Assembly: GCA_027063545.1 (NCBI GenBank)
Contig: JAMORN010000179.1
Coordinates: 1 to 5,571 of the forward strand
DNA length: 5,571 nucleotides
Direction of reading: 5' to 3'
Origin: a bacterium
Lineage (GTDB): Bacteria > JAMORN01
The notes beneath the pieces were generated by a model that was given only the letters and a program-made list of their open reading frames with translations, did no database searches and was not told the DNA's origin. This document shows, piece by piece, positions 1 through 5,435 of this stretch; within the stretch, counting starts at the first letter, position 1; every line of letters begins with the position of its first letter. Made by a program: the position numbers and the translations under genes.

Positions 1-614
1 AATAATTTTATTTTTTTTTCCTTTTTTATTTGTAAATATGCTTTATTAACAACGCTTCTCATTTCACCTTTATGATATTCATTAGGGCCATAAACATTAA
101 AAAATTTTAATCCAACCACTCTATTAAAAAGTTTATTTTTATACAACCATAAGTCAAATAGATGTTTTGAAAATCCATATATATTTAAAGGTTTTAAAAA
201 AGGTAAAAGTTTAATATCATCTTTAAAACCCATACTTCCATCACCATATGTGGCTGCGCTGGAAGCATAAATAAATCTTATATTATTGTATAGGGCAAAT
301 GAGCATAATTTTTTTGAATATTTATAGTTGTTATGGATAAGATAATTAGAGTCTTTCTCAATAGTAGAAGAACAAGCTCCTAGATGAATTATTGCCCTTA
401 TATTGTCTATTTTATTTTTATCTAGTAGTTCTAGGAAGTCCTTTTTATCTATATAGTCTTCAAATATTTTATTTCTTAAATTTTTCCACTTTTCAGACGT
501 GTCTAAGTGATCTACAATTATTATTTCTTCTATACCTATATTATTTAAAAATTTTAATAAAACACTACCTATAAATCCCGCGCCACCAGTTAAAATTATT
601 TTATTCTTCTTCAT
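1..614 (-). CDS. hldD: ADP-L-glycero-D-manno-heptose 6-epimerase (HldD/RfaD), 3' end cut by window edge
   Basis: Catalyses the last step of ADP-heptose synthesis, epimerising ADP-D-glycero- to ADP-L-glycero-D-manno-heptose in the cytoplasm for the LPS inner core. The visible 204 residues are an extended-SDR Rossmann domain: the NAD(P)-binding motif GGAGFIG at residues 10-16, Asp35 after the second strand (IIIVDHL), the HldD-characteristic GACSST at 79-84, SSAATYG at 118-124, and the YxxxK pair Tyr146/Lys150. FNVYGPNEYHKG at 172-183 follows; its Lys182 aligns with the second catalytic base of E. coli HldD (Lys178). HldD proteins are usually a little over 300 residues, so about 110 C-terminal residues lie outside the window. 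The ATG at 614 is fixed by the closeness of the dinucleotide motif; no Shine-Dalgarno precedes it. The gene diverges from the lipoprotein gene. The combination ACSST + YGxSK + HKG separates it from UDP-glucose 4-epimerases and dTDP-glucose dehydratases. Confidence 0.93.
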   Translation of the reverse strand, partial: MKKNKIILTGGAGFIGSVLLKFLNNIGIEEIIIVDHLDTSEKWKNLRNKIFEDYIDKKDFLELLDKNKIDNIRAIIHLGACSSTIEKDSNYLIHNNYKYSKKLCSFALYNNIRFIYASSAATYGDGSMGFKDDIKLLPFLKPLNIYGFSKHLFDLWLYKNKLFNRVVGLKFFNVYGPNEYHKGEMRSVVNKAYLQIKKEKKIKL

Positions 615-624
615 ATATTAAGTT

Positions 625-654
625 AATATAAAAAAAAAATTTAAAATAGTTCAA
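625..654 (-). promoter_or_regulatory. candidate sigma-70 promoter for hldD
   Basis: Read on the minus strand, TTGAAC (654-649) and TATATT (630-625) are separated by 18 bp. The -10 matches the consensus at five of six positions, the -35 at four of six. Transcription would start near 618, leaving only about 4 nt before the ATG at 614, which fits the lack of any Shine-Dalgarno there. In DNA this AT-rich the match could be chance. Confidence 0.35.
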
Positions 655-661
655 TATTTTA
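642..661. repeat. 20-bp perfect dyad in the divergent spacer (candidate operator)
   Basis: The arms TAAAATA (642-648) and TATTTTA (655-661) are perfect reverse complements around the 6-nt spacer gttcaa, which is also the candidate -35 box of hldD. The dyad lies between the two divergent promoters, where a regulator could act on hldD. The arms are all A/T, so chance is a real alternative. Confidence 0.25.
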
Positions 662-672
662 TTTATTTCTTA

Positions 673-700
673 TTGACAAAATATAAATACATTTTATATT
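673..700 (+). promoter_or_regulatory. sigma-70 promoter for the lipoprotein gene
   Basis: A perfect TTGACA (673-678) is followed after 16 bp by TATATT (695-700), five of six to the consensus -10. Transcription would start near 707, giving a leader of about 57 nt before the ATG at 764. This is the best promoter in the window. Confidence 0.65.
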
Positions 701-751
701 AAATAACATAAGTAGGAAAAATTATAGAGATAAAGTATTTAAACTAAAAAA

Positions 752-759
752 AAGGAGGA
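752..759 (+). promoter_or_regulatory. strong Shine-Dalgarno of the lipoprotein gene
   Basis: AAGGAGGA ends 4 nt before the ATG at 764 (5 nt from the AGGAGG core). It is a near-perfect anti-SD match and fixes the start. It stands out because hldD, the radical SAM gene and ftsB have no such site. Confidence 0.85.
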
Positions 760-763
760 ATTT

Positions 764-2227
764 ATGCCTAACTTTAGATTTATTAATGTGTTAGTAAGTA
801 TAACAATGGGGTTATTACTTTTTATAACAAGCTGTTCGGATAATACACAACAGATTACACAAAATGATATAGAAGATATAGCAGATTCAGTAGCTGATTC
901 GTTGGGAATTTCAGATTCATTAAAAGACAGTCTACAAAATATTATAGAAGACAGTATAAAAAATTTAACATCTATTAGTTCTTTAAATGAAATAACTGGG
1001 ACATGGCAATTTTCAACCGAAATCCAATATAGAAAACTAAGTATATCTCTTGTAAAATTACCAGATGAGCTTATAGGTGATACTACATTTATTCAAGAGG
1101 TAAATATAGATCATAGTCAAGATTCTATTTTAAGCTTTATTTATGTAGAAAAAATTTCAGAAAATCAAGCTGTTGGCATAAATATTTTTAAAATAGGAAA
1201 TCAATATTATGTAGAAACAGAGGATGGATATGATACTTTAACACTAATTAATAATGAAATTTTTGTGGCGACAGCAGAAGGAGATACTATACGATTATAT
1301 AAAGATGCTAATGGGAATTTGGTATTTTTAGGTCATTTTGATGAGGGAGATGTTATGAGTAATGAAGAAGCACCAGATACTATTAAATGTAATGATACAA
1401 CAAATATTATTATAAATGGTAGTTTTAGTGTTGATATTTTAGGAGGACTTGTTAGTGTAGATATAGCAGTTGATATTAATTCTTTACCAAAAATTCCAGA
1501 AGATTCAATATATGAAGAGAATGGGGAAGATGATAATAATATATTCTTTCAAGCTCAACAATGGGTGAAAGATAAAGTTAAGGAGGTTTGTCCAATACCA
1601 ATAGGACCAATGCCATCTGAAGATCAAGATTCTAACTTTTATAATGATACAGTTTATTATTCACCTATTGATACTAATATTAATCCTGATGATACAAGCT
1701 ATGAAGAGCCATATCCAACAAATTGTCCTACAGGGTATGGGTATGATGAAACTTGGTTTGAGAATGATCCTATAAGAGATTCTATTTATGCAGCAATTTT
1801 AAAAGGTTCAGAATTTAAGGTGTTTGGTATTGTTAGTATAAAAATTGATTCTTCAGGAGATACTATTTCAGTTGATTCTATTAATTCTTATTTAGAAATG
1901 GTATATAAGTTTTCTCCTAATTTAGATACTATTAAGTTTTATCAATATGATCCAGCAGGAGTCCCTATAGATAGTGCTATAGCACTAACAAATGTTATTC
2001 CAGAAAAACAAGCTATTTTTATGACAGTAATGACTACTATGACAATAGATTATTCTTCACCTGAGGATCCTAATTCTGCTTGTCCAGTAATAAGTCCTAT
2101 ACCTGAAACAATAAAATTTTTAGAGTATTCACCTGATGGCAATAGGGTAAAAATTACTTTTATTATAGAAAAAGAAGACGGCTCAAAAGAAATAATAGAA
2201 GATTACTGGGAAAAAATTATAGAATAA
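764..2227 (+). CDS. secreted lipoprotein of unknown function, Asp-Ser/Thr rich
   Basis: I do not recognise a family. Residues 1-23 are a lipoprotein signal peptide: a short N-terminus with Arg5, a hydrophobic stretch at about 7-22 and the lipobox ITSC, with Cys24 as the lipidated residue, so the mature protein is probably membrane-anchored on the periplasmic or cell-surface side. Residues 35-68 form a helix-like stalk with five Asp-Ser pairs. From about 77 comes a beta-rich region opening with GTWQ, reminiscent of lipocalin-like domains. Residues 241-345 are Pro/Asp/Asn-rich and probably extended. Residues 350-487 are beta-rich again and contain two copies of an SP-x4-IKF-type motif (384-399 and 444-459). 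The mature part has four further cysteines (209, 276, 321, 440), enough for two disulfides. It is strongly acidic (about 47 Asp) with 22 Asp-Ser/Thr pairs, many matching a Bacteroides O-glycosylation sequon. It has its own strong promoter, ribosome site and terminator, so it is probably monocistronic. The CDS and export are near certain; function is open. Confidence 0.9.
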   Translation: MPNFRFINVLVSITMGLLLFITSCSDNTQQITQNDIEDIADSVADSLGISDSLKDSLQNIIEDSIKNLTSISSLNEITGTWQFSTEIQYRKLSISLVKLPDELIGDTTFIQEVNIDHSQDSILSFIYVEKISENQAVGINIFKIGNQYYVETEDGYDTLTLINNEIFVATAEGDTIRLYKDANGNLVFLGHFDEGDVMSNEEAPDTIKCNDTTNIIINGSFSVDILGGLVSVDIAVDINSLPKIPEDSIYEENGEDDNNIFFQAQQWVKDKVKEVCPIPIGPMPSEDQDSNFYNDTVYYSPIDTNINPDDTSYEEPYPTNCPTGYGYDETWFENDPIRDSIYAAILKGSEFKVFGIVSIKIDSSGDTISVDSINSYLEMVYKFSPNLDTIKFYQYDPAGVPIDSAIALTNVIPEKQAIFMTVMTTMTIDYSSPEDPNSACPVISPIPETIKFLEYSPDGNRVKITFIIEKEDGSKEIIEDYWEKIIE

Positions 2228-2256
2228 AAAGAATAGAATATAAATAAAAAACTTGC

Positions 2257-2291
2257 ACCCTGGCTTCTATTAATGGAGTCAGGGTTTTTTT
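2257..2291 (+). terminator. rho-independent terminator between convergent genes
   Basis: An 11-bp stem (2257-2267 with 2275-2285, two G-T wobbles, ACCCTG/CAGGGT at the base) has a 7-nt loop and runs straight into seven T (2285-2291). It lies 29 nt after the lipoprotein stop. Read on the minus strand the same hairpin is followed by GCAAG and then six T (complement of the A-run 2246-2251), so it may also end the radical SAM transcript, less canonically. It is by far the most GC-rich stretch of its surroundings. Confidence 0.9.
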
Positions 2292-2296
2292 ATATA

Positions 2297-3574
2297 TTAT
2301 ATCTCCTCAGTAGTAAACAAATATTCATCTAAAGGCTGTGATTTTAACTTAAAATTATATTTGAAATAATTAGGATAGTATTTATTTTTTATTTTAAGTT
2401 TAAATTTTTCCATAATTTTTTCTTTATTTGAAAAATCAAAATCACCATAATATTTTCCATTTATTGTAATAAAGTAAATAGCCTTTTTTAAAGGGAAATA
2501 AATTTGAGAAAGTATATTTAAGTCAATATAAGAGTTTTTTCTTAATTTAATAATTGTTTTAGCAGTTTTTTTACCAATTCCAGGTACTCTAATTAAAGTA
2601 TCATAATCTGCTTTTGTTATTTCAACAGGAAATAGATCTATGTTTTCTAAAGCATACCAAAGTTTAGGATCAATATTTTGAGGGAGATTATTGGTAGTTT
2701 TAAAAAAGTCACTAACAGAAAAGTTATATCTTCTTATAAGAAAATCAGCTTGATAAAGCACAACTTCTCTTTCAATAGGCGGTTTTTTAATCTTGTTAAT
2801 TAATGGATTTGATGTTTCAATAGGTCTTATAGCAGAAAAATATACCCTATGAAGATGAAATTTATCATACAAGTATTTACTTAATGTTAGTATTTGTTTG
2901 TCATCTTCTTCAGAAGCACCTATAATCATTTGTGTAGTATGGCCTGATGGAAGAATTTTGGGAGCTTTTTTATATTTTTTCCTTTCAGTTTTAAAGAAAT
3001 AAAATAATTCTCCAATATATTTCATTGGTTTTATAATTGAATTTTTATTTTTTTCAGGAGCAAATAGTTTTAAGCTTTTTTCCGAAGGCATTTCTATATT
3101 TATTGATACTCTAGATGCATATTTTGATATTTCATTAATAAGTTCTTTACTTATATTAGGCATTATTTTAACATGGATATAACCTTTAAAATTATATTTT
3201 TCTCTTAATAATTTTATTGTTTCAAGAAGCTTTGAAGCAGTATATTCCTCAGATTTATATATAGCAGAACTTAAAAATAAGCCATTAATTAGTTTTTTAT
3301 TGTAAAATTCTAAAGTAATTTTTGCGATTTCTTCAGGTGTAAATATTGCTCTTGGGATATTACTTTCTCTTCTATTTATACAATAAGAGCAATTGTATTT
3401 ACATATATTAGTATATAATAATTTTAAAAGACCTACTTTTCTTACTTGATTATTATAGGCTACATTAGAATAATATATAGGATATTTATTTACCTTTTCT
3501 ACAGAAGAACAAGTTTGATCATAGTAAGCTGCATATGTTAACAGTTTAAGTTTTTCATATAAATATTTTTCCAT
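2297..3574 (-). CDS. radical SAM protein, putative DNA modification/repair family (TIGR03916-like)
   Basis: Resembles the 'putative DNA modification/repair radical SAM protein' family, usually found beside a uracil-DNA-glycosylase-like partner (DUF4130/TIGR03915); the reaction is not established. The 4Fe-4S/SAM motif CX3CX2C is Cys58, Cys62, Cys65 (TNICKYNCSYCINR). Family-like stretches follow: FTPEEI at 78-83, GLFLSSAIYKS at 98-108, KGYIHVKIMP at 130-139, FAPEKNK at 171-177 and SGHTTQMIIGAS at 210-221. A helix-hairpin-helix DNA-binding motif at about 325-345 (LIRVPGIGKKTAKTII) is followed by KKAIYFITING at 363-373. At 425 residues the length suits the family. Cys22 in the N-terminal TCSS is typical, but the further cysteines I recall between it and the cluster (a CHSF...C segment) are absent here. 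The start at 3574 suits the N-terminus; no Shine-Dalgarno precedes it. It is monocistronic: the next gene leftward runs convergently, so the usual partner is not adjacent. Confidence 0.9.
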   Translation of the reverse strand: MEKYLYEKLKLLTYAAYYDQTCSSVEKVNKYPIYYSNVAYNNQVRKVGLLKLLYTNICKYNCSYCINRRESNIPRAIFTPEEIAKITLEFYNKKLINGLFLSSAIYKSEEYTASKLLETIKLLREKYNFKGYIHVKIMPNISKELINEISKYASRVSINIEMPSEKSLKLFAPEKNKNSIIKPMKYIGELFYFFKTERKKYKKAPKILPSGHTTQMIIGASEEDDKQILTLSKYLYDKFHLHRVYFSAIRPIETSNPLINKIKKPPIEREVVLYQADFLIRRYNFSVSDFFKTTNNLPQNIDPKLWYALENIDLFPVEITKADYDTLIRVPGIGKKTAKTIIKLRKNSYIDLNILSQIYFPLKKAIYFITINGKYYGDFDFSNKEKIMEKFKLKIKNKYYPNYFKYNFKLKSQPLDEYLFTTEEI

Positions 3575-3590
3575 AATAAAAAAAATAATT

Positions 3591-3598
3591 TTTATATT
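3591..3598. promoter_or_regulatory. overlapping divergent -10 boxes in a 31-bp spacer
   Basis: Plus strand: TATATT (3593-3598) ends 7 nt before the ftsB ATG at 3606, predicting a leaderless or nearly leaderless mRNA; its -35 is poor. Minus strand: TATAAA (3596-3591) with TTTTCA 17 bp upstream (3619-3614, inside ftsB) predicts a start near 3584 and a leader of about 10 nt for the radical SAM gene. The boxes share four base pairs, so one TATA-like element may serve both directions. The spacer is almost all A/T, which limits confidence. Confidence 0.35.
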
Positions 3599-3605
3599 TT
3601 ATTAC

Positions 3606-3938
3606 ATGGAAGATGAAAAAAAATTTAATAATACTGATAAATATTTTGGTAAAAAATTAAGAAAAATAGTTATTTTTTCATTATTTTTTTTATCTGTATT
3701 TTTTTTCTTAACTCAAATTTTTTTCTATTGGAGAGATCTTTCAAAAATGGATAAGGAAATAAAAAAAGAAATGGAGAAACAAAGGCTTTTACAAGTAAAA
3801 ATAGATTCTATAGAAAATATTATAAAAAAATTAGATACAGATACTTTTTTAATTGAAAAAATTGCAAGAGAAAAGTTGGGAATGATAAAAAAAGGAGAGC
3901 AAGTTTATAAAATAAAAATAAAGGATATAAAAAAATGA
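3606..3938 (+). CDS. ftsB: FtsB/DivIC-type septum formation initiator protein
   Basis: A small bitopic division protein; FtsB/DivIC joins FtsL and FtsQ/DivIB at the septum and helps trigger septal peptidoglycan synthesis. The layout is typical: a short charged cytoplasmic N-terminus (1-19), one transmembrane helix (about 20-41), a coiled coil (about 44-78, rich in Lys/Glu/Ile) and the conserved tail IEKIAREKLGMIKKGEQVY at 83-101. Length is 110 residues, normal for the family. The ATG at 3606 has no Shine-Dalgarno and lies only 31 bp from the divergent radical SAM gene. The stop overlaps the next start as ATGA, so the two are probably translationally coupled. FtsB and DivIC cannot be told apart here; the symbol follows the diderm context. 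Neither ftsL nor ftsQ is adjacent, which is usual for ftsB. Confidence 0.88.
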   Translation: MEDEKKFNNTDKYFGKKLRKIVIFSLFFLSVFFFLTQIFFYWRDLSKMDKEIKKEMEKQRLLQVKIDSIENIIKKLDTDTFLIEKIAREKLGMIKKGEQVYKIKIKDIKK

Positions 3939-4585
3939 AAAAAATAATATCATTTCTTAAAAATAGTTTTTTTTCGGGGATAATATTTTGGACTCCTATT
4001 GCTATAACCTTTTTTATTGTTTATAAAATTTTTCTGTTTTTAGATCAACCAACGCGTTTGTTAATAAAAGATTTTGTAGAGAGAACTATTCCAGAATATA
4101 GTAATTATATAGTACCAGGTATAGGACTTTTTATCACAATCTCTATTATAATAATTTCAGGAGTGTTTGCTAAAAATATGATAGGGAGATATATTACAAA
4201 TTTTTTTGTTGATTTAATGCTTAATATTCCAATAATAAATAAAATTTATAAAGCTGTAAAGGAGATTGTTGATTCTATTTTATCAACTAACAAAAAGGCA
4301 TATAAAAGAATTGTATTAATAGAATATCCAAGAAAAGGTATATGGAGTATTGGTTTTGAGACAGGTGAGGTTAAAGATTATTTGAAAGAAAAGATAAATG
4401 ATAACAAAGAAAAAAAGGAAAAATATATATACGTCTTTCTTCCAACAACTCCTAATCCTACTTCAGGTTATATGTTAATTTTAAAAAGAGATGAAGTGAT
4501 AGATACAGATTTAACTGTTGAAGAAGCTTTAAAACTTATAATGGCAGGTGGTGCTTTTGACCCAAGGGAGTTTATCAAAGATTAA
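3935..4585 (+). CDS. DUF502 family inner-membrane protein
   Basis: Belongs to DUF502 (PF04367), whose plant relatives are the COV/LCV proteins; no molecular function is established in bacteria. Two transmembrane segments are visible, at about 11-36 (after a basic N-terminus) and about 60-81. They are followed by an amphipathic stretch with the family motif around IPIINKIYKAVKEIVDSI (98-115) and a beta-rich domain with YPRKGIWSIGFETGE (131-145), the signature PTTPNPTSGY (170-179), and the late VEEALKLIMAGGAF (195-208). Its 216 residues are normal for the family. The start overlaps the ftsB stop by 4 nt (ATGA), and AAGGA at 3921-3925 could serve as a weak ribosome site 9 nt upstream. An alternative start further inside would remove part of the first membrane segment, so 3935 is preferred. 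It forms the middle gene of a division/repair operon and overlaps recO. Confidence 0.9.
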   Translation: MKKIISFLKNSFFSGIIFWTPIAITFFIVYKIFLFLDQPTRLLIKDFVERTIPEYSNYIVPGIGLFITISIIIISGVFAKNMIGRYITNFFVDLMLNIPIINKIYKAVKEIVDSILSTNKKAYKRIVLIEYPRKGIWSIGFETGEVKDYLKEKINDNKEKKEKYIYVFLPTTPNPTSGYMLILKRDEVIDTDLTVEEALKLIMAGGAFDPREFIKD

Positions 4586-5339
4586 AAAACAAGAGGGTTA
4601 TTTAATAAGTTTTTATCCTTGGAAGGAATCTTCATATATACTCAAATTTTTACTAAAAGATTTTGGAGTTTTAGATTTTATACTATTTAGAGGAAAAAGA
4701 AAACATATTCCTATTTCTATAGGATTCAAATATGATATAGTATTTTATAAAAAAGAAAATCTTTCTATAATAAAAGAAATAGTATTAAATGAATCAATAA
4801 CAATAAATACAAAAAAAGATTTTTATCTAGTACATATAATCTTTAAACTTATATCAAAACTTCATATAAGTGAGGAATACTCTAATTTTTTTTGGACTCT
4901 TATTGAAGAAATTTTTTCTCTACTAAAAAATAGTAAAATAGATAAAGATTTGATTTTTATAAAGTTTCTTATAAGTGTTTTAAAAATAGAAGGACTATGG
5001 AAGGAATATACTAAATGTTTTAAGTGTCACAAAAAATTTTCAAAAGGAGATGATGTATTTTTTGATTTACAAAATGTGAGAATATATTGCTCTGAATGTA
5101 TAGATACATATAATAATAAACAGAATAAAATTTTTCCCATAAAGTTTTGGATTATTTCTTTTTCAAACTGGTTGATTTATAACAATATTGACTTAATTCC
5201 AGATTCAAAAAAAGAAAATATATTAAAAAATAAAAATGAGATAATGAATTTTCTTATAGAGTATTATAAAATACATCTTCTTTATAAAGATGAAGAAATA
5301 TTTAAGATAATAGATAAATACTTACAAGTTTCCTCTTAA
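4548..5339 (+). CDS. recO: DNA repair protein RecO
   Basis: RecO acts with RecR (and RecF) to load RecA on SSB-coated gaps and anneals single strands in the RecF pathway. Numbering from the GTG at 4548: an N-terminal OB-fold (about 12-85) opens with the family-like EGYLISFYPWKESS (15-28) followed by LKDFGVLDFILFRGKRK (36-52). A helical region follows, then a zinc-ribbon insertion with Cys157-x2-Cys160 and Cys181-x2-Cys184, and a helical C-terminus. About 250-260 residues is usual. The start is uncertain because there is no in-frame ATG: GTG 4548, GTG 4551 and TTG 4557 all lie inside the DUF502 gene, while ATT 4581 lies 10 nt after a good AAGGGAG and gives the most family-like N-terminus (KKQEGYL). 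All options overlap DUF502, so translation is coupled. The sequence is divergent but the architecture and zinc ligands are clear. Confidence 0.88.
   Translation: MVLLTQGSLSKIKKQEGYLISFYPWKESSYILKFLLKDFGVLDFILFRGKRKHIPISIGFKYDIVFYKKENLSIIKEIVLNESITINTKKDFYLVHIIFKLISKLHISEEYSNFFWTLIEEIFSLLKNSKIDKDLIFIKFLISVLKIEGLWKEYTKCFKCHKKFSKGDDVFFDLQNVRIYCSECIDTYNNKQNKIFPIKFWIISFSNWLIYNNIDLIPDSKKENILKNKNEIMNFLIEYYKIHLLYKDEEIFKIIDKYLQVSS
4564..4570 (+). promoter_or_regulatory. Shine-Dalgarno that may decide the recO start
   Basis: AAGGGAG, within the last codons of the DUF502 gene, lies 10 nt upstream of the in-frame ATT at 4581 and downstream of the GTG/TTG candidates, so it could serve only the ATT start. 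A competing weaker site, AGGTGG at 4546-4551, lies 5 nt before TTG 4557, but those bases also encode the Gly-Gly of DUF502. Confidence 0.4.
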
Positions 5340-5343
5340 AATA

Positions 5344-5370
5344 TTGACTTTATTTTAAATAGATTATATT
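5344..5370 (+). promoter_or_regulatory. candidate promoter for the downstream flavoprotein gene
   Basis: TTGACT (5344-5349) is followed after 15 bp by TATATT (5365-5370); an alternative TATTTT at 5367-5372 gives the ideal 17-bp spacing with a poorer box. A start near 5378 would leave a leader of about 58 nt. This suggests the last gene is transcribed separately from the ftsB-DUF502-recO operon. I see no GC-rich hairpin terminator after recO. Confidence 0.45.
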
Positions 5371-5379
5371 TTAATTTTT

Positions 5380-5418
5380 GAAAAATTTATTTTTCTTAAA
5401 GAAATATAAATCTTAAAG
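5380..5418. repeat. nested inverted and direct repeats in the leader of the flavoprotein gene
   Basis: GAAAAAT (5380-5386) and ATTTTTC (5389-5395) form a perfect 7-bp dyad with a 2-nt centre. TTTCTT (5392-5397) and AAGAAA (5399-5404) form a second, overlapping one. TCTTAAAG occurs twice in direct orientation (5394-5401 and 5411-5418), 17 bp apart, just upstream of the ribosome site. They could be an operator or the remains of a weak recO terminator. The low complexity makes chance plausible. Confidence 0.25.
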
Positions 5419-5423
5419 TATAA

Positions 5424-5429
5424 AAGGAG
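5424..5429 (+). promoter_or_regulatory. Shine-Dalgarno of the nitronate monooxygenase-like gene
   Basis: AAGGAG ends 6 nt before the ATG at 5436, a normal strong site that fixes the start. With the lipoprotein gene, this is one of only two genes here with an unambiguous ribosome site. Confidence 0.8.
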
Positions 5430-5435
5430 AAAGAT

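Noticed and set aside
1-60. Possible frameshift or end of hldD in the poly-A/T stretch at the left edge
   Set aside because: The frame stays open to the edge, and the length so far (204 residues) is simply less than the family's usual length because the window ends.
392-574. 60-codon plus-strand open frame, Leu/Tyr/Phe-rich
   Set aside because: It lies wholly inside hldD on the opposite strand and has no ribosome site. Its hydrophobic composition is what AT-rich antisense sequence produces.
884-967. Asp-Ser repeats as a DNA-level tandem repeat
   Set aside because: The codons vary (gat/gac, tca/tct/tcg/agt) and the spacing is irregular, so this is a protein-level pattern, not a nucleotide repeat.
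764-2227. Lipoprotein gene as a recently acquired foreign gene
   Set aside because: Base composition and codon choice (A/T-ending codons, AGA for Arg) look the same as in the neighbouring housekeeping genes, and there are no flanking repeats or mobile genes.
2297-3574. Biotin synthase, lipoyl synthase or other well-defined radical SAM enzyme
   Set aside because: The C-terminal helix-hairpin-helix and the SGHTTQM segment fit the DNA-modification/repair group, and the auxiliary-cluster motifs of those enzymes are absent.
3575-3605. Small RNA or attachment site in the 31-bp spacer
   Set aside because: There is no hairpin, T-run terminator or repeat; it is a plain A/T spacer best explained as promoter DNA.
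5340-5435. Riboswitch such as FMN upstream of the flavoprotein gene
   Set aside because: The 58-nt leader is too short and lacks GC-rich paired elements or any conserved riboswitch core I can recognise.
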